Origin: an uncultured Eubacteriales bacterium
Lineage (GTDB): Bacteria > Bacillota > Clostridia > Lachnospirales > Lachnospiraceae
Direction of reading: 5' to 3'
NCBI GenBank assembly: GCA_902772745.1
Contig: CACYBV010000112.1
Coordinates: 1-8,460, forward strand
Length of the DNA: 8,460 nucleotides
The notes under the pieces are model-generated. The model did not search any database. It was not told the DNA's origin and was given only the letters and a program-made list of their open reading frames with translations. Below, piece by piece: positions 1-6,366 of the stretch. A program made the position numbers and the translations under genes. Numbering within the stretch: position 1 is the first letter of the stretch; each line of letters opens with the position of its first letter.

Positions 1-107
1 ACAATTCCCTGTGCCTTCAGATCGATCATGAGCCAGTATATTCGGAGGAACTGAAGAACCGGATCCTGGAGCATGCGAAGCATTTCTTCCGGGATTACAA
101 GGGGTGA
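1..107 (+). CDS. atpA: ATP synthase F1 subunit alpha, C-terminal end only (partial)
   Basis: This is the 3' end of a reading frame entering from the left; the visible frame begins at base 3 and stops with TGA at 105-107, leaving 34 residues. They are charged and helical, ending in EELKNRILEHAKHFFRDYKG. This matches the style of the C-terminal helix of F1 alpha subunits, which normally end in a similar EEL..-..-F.. segment. The assignment rests mainly on position: an alpha gene directly precedes gamma in the usual A-G-D-C order, with only 3 nt between this stop and the atpG start. The purine-rich stretch AAGGGGTGA that overlaps this stop probably serves as the ribosome binding site of atpG, so the two genes are translationally linked. 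The nucleotide-binding and catalytic parts of the protein lie outside the window. Confidence 0.85.
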   Translation, partial: NSLCLQIDHEPVYSEELKNRILEHAKHFFRDYKG

Positions 108-110
108 TTT

Positions 111-1010
111 ATGCCGAGTGCCGCTGAGATCAAAATCCGAATCAACAGCATCACCGAGACCAAAAAAGTCACGGACGCCATGTATATGATCTCCTCCGTC
201 AAGATGCAGCGCGCAAAGCGTGAAAACAAGAAAACGGAGCCGTATTTCAATGCGCTCCGCGAGGAGATCGGCGAGCTTCTTGAGAATATTCCTGAGAACA
301 AAAGCCGGTATTTTCAGAACCTCGATGAGAACGGGATCCAGTGTGTGGCACTTCTTCTTGTGACTTCCGACCGCGGCTTTTCCGGAAGCTACAACCAGAC
401 CGTGATCAAGGCGGCGGAGGAGCGGCTCAGGGAGCGGGACGATTTCAGGACTTTTATCGTCGGTGAATTCGGACGGCAGCATTTTTCTGCGAAAAAGATT
501 CCGTATCAGGAAGACTTCGGCTATGCGATGGCTTTTCCGACACTCAGGGAAGCACAGCGGATCTGTGCGGATCTTCTGGAATATTATGACAGCGACCAGG
601 TGGACCAGGTGGAAATGATCTACACCCATTCACCGACTTTCGGAGCGGGGGTTGTCCGGAGAAAAGTCCTGCTGCCTCTGGACCTTTCAGAGTTCTACGG
701 TTCGGAAAACCCGGCCATGAACACGGGAAAAGAATATTATCCGGACCCGGAGACGGTGCTTTCGGGCATCGTTCCGAGTTATCTTACGGGTTTCATTTAC
801 AGCGCGCTGGTCGAAAGCTACGTCAGTGAGCAGGAAGCCCGGATGACGGCCATGAATACGGCCGGAAAAAACGCGGAGGAAATGCTGAAAAAACTCCGCA
901 TCCAGTACAACGGCATCCGGCAGGCAGCGATTACGAATGAGATGATCGAGATTACCTCCGGAACGAAGGCACTGAAGAAAAAGGAAACGAAAAATGAGCA
1001 GTCAAAGTGA
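111..1010 (+). CDS. atpG: ATP synthase F1 subunit gamma
   Basis: This encodes the 299-residue central-stalk subunit, the rotor shaft that couples proton or sodium flow through Fo to catalysis in the alpha3beta3 ring at the inner face of the membrane. The N-terminal helix (residues 5-40, IKIRINSITETKKVTDAMYM then SSVKMQRAKR) has the family pattern. The C-terminal helix 239-284 carries SEQEARMTAMNTAGKNAEEM and AITNEMIEITSG, close to the gamma signature. The usual SDRGLCGGYN-like segment is here SDRGFSGSYN (86-95), and the signature ends in SGT where G-A is common, so it is a somewhat divergent gamma. It is slightly longer than the typical ~285-290 residues because of a Lys-rich tail. ATG at 111 follows an AAGGGG site; the last 17 nt overlap the start of atpD, suggesting coupled translation. 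Confidence 0.96.
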   Translation: MPSAAEIKIRINSITETKKVTDAMYMISSVKMQRAKRENKKTEPYFNALREEIGELLENIPENKSRYFQNLDENGIQCVALLLVTSDRGFSGSYNQTVIKAAEERLRERDDFRTFIVGEFGRQHFSAKKIPYQEDFGYAMAFPTLREAQRICADLLEYYDSDQVDQVEMIYTHSPTFGAGVVRRKVLLPLDLSEFYGSENPAMNTGKEYYPDPETVLSGIVPSYLTGFIYSALVESYVSEQEARMTAMNTAGKNAEEMLKKLRIQYNGIRQAAITNEMIEITSGTKALKKKETKNEQSK

Positions 1011-2430
1011 TTACGAAGCCCTTCACCAGGGCCTGATCTCCGGCGTAAGCGGACCGGTTGTGGATGTCGTTTTCAAAAGGGGTGAACTTCCGAAAATCCG
1101 TGAAGAGCTGTTTGTGCTTCGCGGAGACGAGAAACGGATTATGGAGGTCGCGCAGCATCTTTCCGACCGGATGGTCCGCTGCATCATGCTCGGCGCATCC
1201 GAAGGCCTGCACCGCGATATGACGGTTTATGCTTCAGGCGCTCCGATCAGTGTTCCCGTTGGCGAACCGGTTCTCGGGCGGCTTTTTGACGCTCTGGGGA
1301 ATACAATCGACGGGGAAGAACCGATCCCGGATTCGTCGCTTCGGGAGAGCATTTACCGGCCGGCGCCGGCGTATTCGGAGCGGAAGAATACCGAGGAGAT
1401 TCTCGAGACCGGCATCAAAGTCATCGACCTTCTCGCGCCGTACCAGAAGGGCGGAAAGATCGGCCTTTTCGGCGGCGCGGGCGTCGGAAAAACCGTCCTG
1501 ATCCAGGAACTGATCAACAACATCGCGACCGAACACGGCGGATATTCGGTGTTTACCGGTGTCGGCGAACGCTCCCGCGAAGGCAATGATCTTTTCTATG
1601 AAATGAAGGAGAGCGGCGTCATCGACAAGACCGCGCTCGTTTTCGGCCAGATGAACGAGGCGCCGGGCGTCCGCATGCGCGTAGCTCTCACCGGCCTTCG
1701 TATGGCGGAATATTTCCGTGATGAAAATCACAAGGATGTTCTCCTTTTTATCGACAACATTTTCCGTTTCATCCAGGCGGGTTCGGAAGTATCGACGCTT
1801 CTGGGACGCATGCCTTCCGCGGTCGGCTACCAGCCGACGCTCGCGAATGAACTGGGCGAGCTGGAGGAGCGGATCGCGTCGACGGGATCGGGCTCGGTCA
1901 CTTCGGTCCAGGCGGTTTACGTCCCGGCGGACGACCTGACGGATCCCGCACCGGCGACGACTTTCTCTCACCTTGACGCGACGACGGTGCTTTCAAGAAG
2001 CATTGCGGAACTCGGAATCTATCCGGCGGTGGACCCGCTGGAGAGTTCATCCCGCGCGCTCGAACCGGATGTCGTAGGCGAGGAGCATTATCAGGTTGCG
2101 CGGAAGGTGCAGGAGATGCTGCAGCATTACCGGGAGCTTCAGGATATCATCGCGATCCTCGGCATGGACGAGCTTTCACAGGAAGACAAGGACACGGTTT
2201 ACCGCGCCAGAAAAATCCAGCGTTTTCTTTCGCAGCCCTTTACGGTTGCGGAGAAATTCACCGGCGTTCCGGGCGTCTATGTACCGCTTCAGGAAACCAT
2301 CCGAGGCTTCCAGGCGATCATAAACGGCGAGCTCGACGACTGTCCGGAAGCGGCATTCTTCAATGTCGGAACGGTTGCGGATGTACGGAAGAAAGCCGCA
2401 AAAATCCTTGCGGAGGAGGGGGCAAAATGA
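994..2430 (+). CDS. atpD: ATP synthase F1 subunit beta (catalytic)
   Basis: This 478-residue protein is the catalytic subunit of F1, which makes ATP from ADP and phosphate as gamma rotates. An N-terminal beta barrel starts at SGVSGPVVDVVF (16-27). The nucleotide domain carries the Walker A loop GGAGVGKT (160-167), the catalytic-glutamate region GERSREGNDL (191-200), Walker B VLLFID (249-254) followed by NIFRFIQAGSEVSTLLGRMP, and the alpha/beta signature PAVDPLESSS (344-353). In the C-terminal helical domain the torque lever reads DELSQED (392-398) where DELSEED or DELSDED is common. All catalytic elements are present and length is normal for the family. The ATG at 994 lies inside the end of atpG and has an AAGGAAA-type site upstream; the stop overlaps atpC by 4 nt (ATGA). 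The coupling ion cannot be judged because subunit c is not in the window. Confidence 0.98.
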   Translation: MSSQSDYEALHQGLISGVSGPVVDVVFKRGELPKIREELFVLRGDEKRIMEVAQHLSDRMVRCIMLGASEGLHRDMTVYASGAPISVPVGEPVLGRLFDALGNTIDGEEPIPDSSLRESIYRPAPAYSERKNTEEILETGIKVIDLLAPYQKGGKIGLFGGAGVGKTVLIQELINNIATEHGGYSVFTGVGERSREGNDLFYEMKESGVIDKTALVFGQMNEAPGVRMRVALTGLRMAEYFRDENHKDVLLFIDNIFRFIQAGSEVSTLLGRMPSAVGYQPTLANELGELEERIASTGSGSVTSVQAVYVPADDLTDPAPATTFSHLDATTVLSRSIAELGIYPAVDPLESSSRALEPDVVGEEHYQVARKVQEMLQHYRELQDIIAILGMDELSQEDKDTVYRARKIQRFLSQPFTVAEKFTGVPGVYVPLQETIRGFQAIINGELDDCPEAAFFNVGTVADVRKKAAKILAEEGAK

Positions 2431-2855
2431 CATCCTTCCACCTGCAGATCCTTTCGCCGGAGCGGCCTTTTTACGAAGGCCCCTGCGTCTCATTGGTGGT
2501 TCCGATCAGCGACGGCATGCTCGGGATACAGGCGCATCATGTACCGCTCACGGCGGCTTTGACGGACGGAGAAGTCGTTTTCACCCTTCCGGACGGGACG
2601 AAGCGTTCCTGTGCGGTGACCCGGGGAATGCTGGATATCTCCAGGGACAACGCGAGGATTCTTTCCGAGTCCGCCGTATCGCCCGAGGAAATCGACGAAG
2701 AAGCGGAACGCCTGGCGATGCAGGAGGCAAAGCTCGAACTTTCGGAAAAGCAGGGACGGAAGGACTATATGCTTTCGCAGCTTGCCTTCGCCCGGGCTTT
2801 CAACAACCTCAAGGTCAAACAGCACAATGCGGTCCGCGAGACGGACCGGAAGTAA
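2427..2855 (+). CDS. atpC: ATP synthase F1 subunit epsilon
   Basis: This 142-residue protein is the central-stalk subunit that binds gamma and, in many bacteria, inhibits wasteful ATP hydrolysis. Residues 1-84 form the beta-sandwich: HLQILSPERPFYEG and SDGMLGIQAHHVPLTAALTDGEV correspond to the conserved strands and turn (usually ..DGEFGVLPGHAPL..). Residues 87-134 form the two-helix C-terminal hairpin (SPEEIDEEAERLAMQEAKLE, then the second helix). Length is typical. The start codon overlaps the atpD stop as ATGA, and the upstream GGAGGAGGGGGC is a strong ribosome binding site, so this is the last ATP synthase gene of the operon. A 7-bp GC-rich hairpin (2830-2848) lies in its final codons; the following T5 run is too far away for a convincing terminator, so transcription may continue into the Nudix gene. 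Confidence 0.95.
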   Translation: MTSFHLQILSPERPFYEGPCVSLVVPISDGMLGIQAHHVPLTAALTDGEVVFTLPDGTKRSCAVTRGMLDISRDNARILSESAVSPEEIDEEAERLAMQEAKLELSEKQGRKDYMLSQLAFARAFNNLKVKQHNAVRETDRK

Positions 2856-2887
2856 GGATTTTTAAAAGACTGCCTGAGGATGGCTAT

Positions 2888-3388
2888 ATGACATCAGAAG
2901 TTATGGAAATGAACATTTACGGCGCGAATCGCTTTCCGGAGTTCACGAGAACCCGTTCTGCGAGCCGCGCCGTTATCATTCGGGGCGGGAATATCCTGCT
3001 GTCCCATGAAACTGTCAACGACCAGTGGATGATCCCCGGCGGCGGACAGGAAGCCGGCGAGACGGCGGAGGAATGCTGCATCCGGGAGGCGGAAGAGGAG
3101 ACCGGGCTTCAGGTCCGGATTCTGAGACCGCTCCTCGTGCTGAACGAGTATTATGAGAACTACCGCTTTATCAGCCGCTACTTTGTCTGTGAAGTGATCG
3201 GAACCGGCCGGATGCACCTTACGGAGCGGGAAATCCGTATCGGTGCACAGCCGGAGTGGATCCCTTTTTCGGAGGCATTTTCAATCTTTTCTCATCATCA
3301 GGACTGGGCGGAAACGAGCGAGGAGCGAAGAGGACTGTATCTGAGAGAGTATACGGCGCTTCTTTCATATCGGCGCCTTACAGAATAA
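2888..3388 (+). CDS. Nudix hydrolase, substrate unknown
   Basis: This encodes a 166-residue single-domain Nudix protein, which should hydrolyse a nucleoside diphosphate linked to another moiety, using divalent metal ions. The Nudix box G-x5-E-x7-R-E-U-x-E-E-x-G-U is complete at residues 52-74 (G52, E58, R66-E67, E69-E70, G73), preceded by the typical WMIPGGG (47-53). The fold starts near SRAVIIRGGNILLS (26-39). Nothing visible fixes the substrate: no MutT-, ADP-ribose- or Ap4A-specific motif is recognised. The start at 2888 is chosen because GAGGA (2876-2880) sits 7 nt upstream and because it lies after the end of atpC; the same frame is open further 5' through atpC but that extension is an off-frame shadow. 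ATGs 15 and 21 nt downstream are alternatives. Its 32-nt distance from atpC suggests cotranscription, without implying a role in ATP synthesis. Confidence 0.9.
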   Translation: MTSEVMEMNIYGANRFPEFTRTRSASRAVIIRGGNILLSHETVNDQWMIPGGGQEAGETAEECCIREAEEETGLQVRILRPLLVLNEYYENYRFISRYFVCEVIGTGRMHLTEREIRIGAQPEWIPFSEAFSIFSHHQDWAETSEERRGLYLREYTALLSYRRLTE

Positions 3389-3438
3389 ACATTCACAAAT
3401 AATTCACACTAACAAGCTGTTCTGATAATAAACTTCTC

Positions 3439-3467
3439 TTGACATATGGTAAAGAATGGTGTAATCT
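3439..3467 (+). promoter_or_regulatory. SigA-type promoter for the degV pair
   Basis: A consensus -35 box TTGACA lies at 3439-3444. Two -10 candidates follow: TGTAAT at 3460-3465 (5 of 6 consensus bases, preceded by an extended TGG, spacer 15) and TAATCT at 3462-3467 (3 of 6, spacer 17). Either would start transcription near 3472-3475 and give a leader of about 80 nt before the first degV gene. No clear terminator separates it from the Nudix gene, so some read-through is possible. The AT-rich composition here contrasts with the GC-rich genes on both sides. Confidence 0.65.
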
Positions 3468-3488
3468 AATATCATGAATCAGATAGCG

Positions 3489-3528
3489 TCATCCGCATCT
3501 TCTTTACTGTATAAAGAGTAACGGATGA
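3489..3528 (+). promoter_or_regulatory. stem-loop in the degV leader
   Basis: A two-part inverted repeat lies between the promoter and the first degV gene. The outer stem is TCATCCG (3489-3495) with CGGATGA (3522-3528); the inner stem is TCTTTA (3501-3506) with TAAAGA (3512-3517), closing a 5-nt loop CTGTA. A 5/4-nt internal loop separates them. No T run follows, so it is not a standard terminator. It would sit in the 5' untranslated RNA about 26 nt before the start codon, and could stabilise the message or be a regulator target. No riboswitch class is recognised. Confidence 0.5.
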
Positions 3529-3554
3529 TTCTTGTATGAGTATGAGAGAGCAGC

Positions 3555-4451
3555 ATGATCAGAATTGTAACGGATTCTTCCGCCAACCTTCAGAAAAAAG
3601 ATACGGAACGCCTCGGGATTGCTGTGATTCCGATGTATTATTATGACGAAAATGCGGAAAATGCCTGTCTGGACATTGATGCGTTTGACGATACGATTTT
3701 TTATTCTCTGATTAAAAAAGGCAAAAAAATAGATACTTCACAGATAACGCCGCAGCGCTACTGTGACTTTTTCAGGCCTTTTCTCGAACGGGGCGAAGAC
3801 CTCGTGTATGTCGGGATGTCTTCCGGGATTTCCGGATCTTTTTCTTCTTCCGAAATTGCGGTCCGGATGCTGCGGGAAGAGTTTCCGGGACGGTTTATTG
3901 CTGCTTTTGATACGAGGGGCGCTTCTCTCGGCGAGGGACTGATTGCCCTGAAAGCGGCGGAGATTGCGGGGGAAATGGCGCTTTTCGGCGGCGAAAAGGA
4001 AGATCCGAGGGAACTTTACCGGGAGCTTCTTGAACTGCGGAAGCGTATGTACCAGGTATTTATCGTCGATGACCTGATGCACCTTCAGCGGACCGGACGC
4101 CTCTCCAAAGGATCTGCCATCGTCGGAACCATCCTGTCCATAAAACCGATCCTGAAGGGGAACAGGAAAGGGGAAATTGTCGTAACAGGAAGCGCACGCG
4201 GACGGAAGAAAGCAATCCGGGAGCTTGTAGAGCGCTATGACAGGCTGGTTGAGAATCCGGAAAAACAGACTGTCGGGATCGCACATGCGATGTGCGGGGA
4301 AGATGCGGAACTCCTTCGGGACCTGATCATGAGAAATCATCCGCCGAAGGAAGTTAAGGTTGTGAAATATGAGCCTGTGACCGGCTCACATGTCGGACCG
4401 GGCGCACTGGCACTGTTCTTTATGGGGGACCGGGAGGTCCGTTTAAAATAA
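3555..4451 (+). CDS. DegV family protein, FakB-like fatty-acid-binding (copy 1)
   Basis: This 298-residue DegV/EDD-fold protein is expected to bind a fatty acid and present its carboxylate to a FakA-type kinase, feeding acyl-phosphate into phospholipid synthesis; that role is family knowledge, not shown here. Visible motifs in order are VTDSSAN (5-11), DTSQ (60-63), SSGISGSF (89-96), DTRG (119-122), VDDLMHLQRTGR (171-182), KPIL (197-200) and GSHVGPGALALFF (277-289). The Thr61, Ser93 and His279 positions correspond to the carboxylate-binding residues of the family. The usual RGGR reads RTGR here, a departure from copy 2. Length is normal. The start is preceded only by a weak GAGAG site, with a structured leader upstream. 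It is followed after 26 nt by a second, divergent DegV gene, so the two form an operon. No FakA gene is in the window. Confidence 0.93.
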   Translation: MIRIVTDSSANLQKKDTERLGIAVIPMYYYDENAENACLDIDAFDDTIFYSLIKKGKKIDTSQITPQRYCDFFRPFLERGEDLVYVGMSSGISGSFSSSEIAVRMLREEFPGRFIAAFDTRGASLGEGLIALKAAEIAGEMALFGGEKEDPRELYRELLELRKRMYQVFIVDDLMHLQRTGRLSKGSAIVGTILSIKPILKGNRKGEIVVTGSARGRKKAIRELVERYDRLVENPEKQTVGIAHAMCGEDAELLRDLIMRNHPPKEVKVVKYEPVTGSHVGPGALALFFMGDREVRLK

Positions 4452-4466
4452 ACGGCGTAAATGCCC

Positions 4467-4474
4467 AGGAGGGG
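4467..4474 (+). promoter_or_regulatory. strong ribosome binding site of second degV gene
   Basis: AGGAGGGG lies 5 nt (counting from AGGAGG) before the ATG at 4478. It fixes the start of copy 2 and is much stronger than the GAGAG site of copy 1, so the second protein may be made at a higher rate from the shared message. Confidence 0.85.
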
Positions 4475-4477
4475 AAA

Positions 4478-5344
4478 ATGAGTGAGTATGTGATCGTCGC
4501 GGATTCTGCCTGTGACATAGAAGAAGAAGTCCTGAAGGAATGGAACGTTCCGGTAATCAAACTGTCGTATATTTTTACGGATACCGAAGAATCACATCCG
4601 GATTATGAACTGGAAATGAAGTCCTTCTATAAAATGATGCGTGACGGGCGTGTGGCAAAGACTTCCGCCGCCAATACCCAGCAGTATCTGGACCTGTTTA
4701 CGAAATTGTATGAAGAAGGGAAGGACATTCTGTATATCGGCTTCTCGACAGGCTTATCCACGAGCTATAATTCGGGCTGTGCGGCAGCGGAACAGCTGAA
4801 GGCAAATTATCCCGACAGAACCTGCGTCACCGTTGACTCTTTTGCCGCCTCCGCGGGTTACGGCCTGCTTCTGTATCTTGCAGTCCAGAAGAAAAACGAA
4901 GGCATGCCGCTTCAGGATCTTGGAGAGTGGGTCATTAAGACACGCGACCATCTCTGCCACTGGTTTACGGTTGACGACCTCGTGTACCTGAAACGCGGAG
5001 GGCGCATCAGCGCTGCGGCCGCTTTTGTCGCAGGAATTCTCGATATCAAGCCGGTTCTCCATGTGGATAATGAAGGCCATCTGATTAATATGTTCAAGGT
5101 CCGCAAGCGCAGGGCTTCGATCCGCGCACTGGCTGATAAATATGATGAACTTGCGCTGCATCCTTCGGAGGGACCGATCTTTATCTGCCAGGGCGACTGC
5201 ATGGAAGATGCGGAATATCTCTGTAAACTGCTTCAGGAGCGCCACGGCGTTTCCGTTGATAAGATCGTCTTTACCGGCGCTGTGATCGGTGCGCATTCCG
5301 GCCCGGGAACACTGGCCCTGTTCTTCCTCGGAAAGGAAAAGTAA
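4478..5344 (+). CDS. DegV family protein, FakB-like fatty-acid-binding (copy 2)
   Basis: This 288-residue second DegV protein has more canonical motifs than copy 1: ADSACD (8-13), KTSAAN (61-66), FSTGLSTSYNSG (89-100), VDSFAASAGYG (119-129), VDDLVYLKRGGR (165-176), KPVL (191-194) and GAHSGPGTLALFF (271-283). Thr62, Ser94 and His273 are the expected carboxylate contacts, and the intact RGGR lies in the region implicated in kinase interaction in FakB proteins (family knowledge). It should be cytoplasmic: there is no signal peptide or membrane segment. It is probably cotranscribed with copy 1. Clear sequence divergence between the two suggests different acyl-chain preferences rather than a recent duplication; this is inference. 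Transcription probably ends at the hairpin near 5413-5493. Confidence 0.95.
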   Translation: MSEYVIVADSACDIEEEVLKEWNVPVIKLSYIFTDTEESHPDYELEMKSFYKMMRDGRVAKTSAANTQQYLDLFTKLYEEGKDILYIGFSTGLSTSYNSGCAAAEQLKANYPDRTCVTVDSFAASAGYGLLLYLAVQKKNEGMPLQDLGEWVIKTRDHLCHWFTVDDLVYLKRGGRISAAAAFVAGILDIKPVLHVDNEGHLINMFKVRKRRASIRALADKYDELALHPSEGPIFICQGDCMEDAEYLCKLLQERHGVSVDKIVFTGAVIGAHSGPGTLALFFLGKEK

Positions 5345-5390
5345 AGGAACTTTGAATGGAATCCCTGGCCTGACGTTTTCCTCCGGGGAG

Positions 5391-5402
5391 TCCCGGCCGG
5401 GA
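5391..5402. repeat. perfect 12-bp palindrome
   Basis: TCCCGGCCGGGA is fully self-complementary. It lies in the convergent intergenic space 47 nt past the stop of the second degV gene, just before the larger terminator hairpin. With no loop it would form only a short GC-rich stem; no function is assigned. Confidence 0.4.
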
Positions 5403-5412
5403 ACAGACAGCG

Positions 5413-5493
5413 CGCCGCAAAAAAAGAACAGACCTTCTTCCGAGGAGACCTGGAACCGGCTCTAGGGAGGAAGGTCTGTTCTCTTCTGCGGCG
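5413..5493 (-). terminator. intrinsic terminator of the SDR gene, possibly bidirectional
   Basis: A perfect 12-bp stem pairs 5426-5437 (GAACAGACCTTC) with 5470-5481 (GAAGGTCTGTTC). An outer 7-bp stem pairs CGCCGCA (5413-5419) with TGCGGCG (5487-5493). Read on the minus strand, the 12-bp stem is followed immediately by a run of seven T, the classic intrinsic terminator form, about 50 nt after the stop of the reductase gene. Read on the plus strand it is followed by the weaker CTCTTCT, so it may also end degV transcripts. The 32-nt loop region is long. Confidence 0.75.
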
Positions 5494-5542
5494 GGCGTCC
5501 GGAAAGCCATAAAAGCCCGCAGAGACATAGAAGCCCGGGGTT

Positions 5543-6268
5543 TCAGCTCCAGCCGCCGTCGACCGCGATGATCTGGCCGGTGAGATACAGCGGGGCTTTT
5601 GCGAGCAGCCGGACGCATTCGGCAACTTCTTCCGGTGTTCCGAAGCGGCCGGCCGGGATTTCTTCCGCGAGTGCCTTTTTTTCCTGCGGTGAGAGATTGC
5701 TGTTCATCAGGGTGTCGATCGCTCCTGGCGCAATGGCATTGACGGCGATTCCGGAAGGCGCAAGCTCCTTGGCAAGAGATTTCGTGAATGCGTTGACGGC
5801 TCCTTTGGTCGCTGAATATTCGGCCTCGCAGGAGGCGCCGATGATTCCGAACACGGAGGAAATGTTGATGATCCGTCCGGATTTTGCCGGGATCATCCGC
5901 CGCGCGGCTTCTCTGGACATGCGGATGCAGGAACTGAGATTTGTCTGGAGAATCTCCTGAAGCTTTGGCTCGTCCGTGTCCTGGATCAGTGAGACATGGG
6001 CGATTCCCGCGCAGTTTACAAGAAGATCCGGAGGGCCGAAAAGTCTGTCATATTCTGAAAAAGCAGCCCGGCATCCTTCTTCCCGCGAGAGGTCGGCAAA
6101 AAAACAGGAAGCGGAAAAACCCTGCGAGAGGAGTTCTTCGGTAAGCCGGATCAGCGCTTCCTTTCCGTGATTTCCGATAAGGAACAGCCGTCCCTCCGGG
6201 GCCAGCGCACGTGCGACTTCTGAACCGATTCCGCCGGACGCACCGGTGATCAGAATATTTGCGGGCAT
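5543..6268 (-). CDS. SDR oxidoreductase, probable EF-P 5-aminopentanone reductase (YmfI type)
   Basis: This is a 241-residue short-chain dehydrogenase with a Rossmann fold. Motifs are TGASGGIG (8-15, NAD(P) binding), NCAG (85-88), the catalytic set N110, S138, Y151 and K155, and a C-terminal YLTGQIIAVDGGWS (228-241). Overall this is the FabG layout. The stretch ISSVFGIIGASCEAEYSATK and the IDTLMNSNLS segment (184-193) resemble what I know of YmfI-type enzymes, which reduce the 5-aminopentanone modification on the lysine of elongation factor P; that subfamily call is from memory of signatures. A general 3-oxoacyl-ACP reductase is the alternative, but no fatty-acid synthesis genes are adjacent. 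The start at 6268 is chosen over an in-frame ATG at 6319 because AAGGAGG lies 10 nt upstream and the glycine motif then falls at the usual distance. It stands alone with its own promoter and terminator. Confidence 0.93.
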   Translation of the reverse strand: MPANILITGASGGIGSEVARALAPEGRLFLIGNHGKEALIRLTEELLSQGFSASCFFADLSREEGCRAAFSEYDRLFGPPDLLVNCAGIAHVSLIQDTDEPKLQEILQTNLSSCIRMSREAARRMIPAKSGRIINISSVFGIIGASCEAEYSATKGAVNAFTKSLAKELAPSGIAVNAIAPGAIDTLMNSNLSPQEKKALAEEIPAGRFGTPEEVAECVRLLAKAPLYLTGQIIAVDGGWS

Positions 6269-6278
6269 GTTGCAAAAA

Positions 6279-6285
6279 CCTCCTT
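6279..6285 (-). promoter_or_regulatory. ribosome binding site deciding the SDR start
   Basis: On the minus strand AAGGAGG ends 10 nt before the ATG at 6268. The other in-frame ATG (6319) has only a weak GTGAAG upstream and lies within a hairpin, so the shorter protein is preferred. Confidence 0.8.
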
Positions 6286-6305
6286 CAAAAGCTGAGACCG
6301 CGAAA

Positions 6306-6329
6306 CTGTAAAGAAGCATCGCTTCACAG
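6306..6329 (-). other. hairpin in the SDR leader
   Basis: In the untranslated leader of the reductase, GAAGC (6313-6317) pairs with GCTTC (6321-6325) around a 3-nt loop. CTGT (6306-6309) pairs with ACAG (6326-6329), leaving a 3-nt bulge. It lies about 20 nt upstream of the Shine-Dalgarno site. It may affect message stability; no known regulatory RNA family is recognised. Confidence 0.35.
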
Positions 6330-6340
6330 ACTGATTCCTG

Positions 6341-6366
6341 CCGATATGATGAGAAGATTATATCGG
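6341..6366. promoter_or_regulatory. operator-like inverted repeat over the SDR promoter
   Basis: CCGATAT (6341-6347) and ATATCGG (6360-6366) form a perfect 7+7 inverted repeat with a 12-nt spacer. The right arm overlaps the -10 box (6357-6362) of the minus-strand promoter, and the left arm would lie near the start of transcription. This placement is typical for a repressor site. The binding protein is unknown. Confidence 0.5.

Noticed and set aside
1234..1971. Long minus-strand open frame opposite atpD (245 residues)
   Set aside because: It lies wholly inside a certain atpD, is Arg/Asp-rich, has no domain, and is the antisense shadow of GC-biased codons.
2830..2863. Terminator at the end of atpC
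   Set aside because: A 7-bp stem (2830-2836 with 2842-2848) exists, but the T5 run is about 10 nt away, so it does not fit an intrinsic terminator.
2363..2887. Possible 5' extension of the Nudix gene through atpC
   Set aside because: The frame is open, but it overlaps atpC in another frame and gives Gly/Arg-rich non-domain sequence; a good ribosome site supports 2888.
5391..5402. Palindrome as a phage attachment or recombination site
   Set aside because: No integrase, tRNA or second copy is present in the window.
6269..6319. 17-residue N-terminal extension of the SDR protein
   Set aside because: The upstream ATG lacks a ribosome site and lies in a hairpin; the SDR glycine motif sits correctly from the 6268 start.
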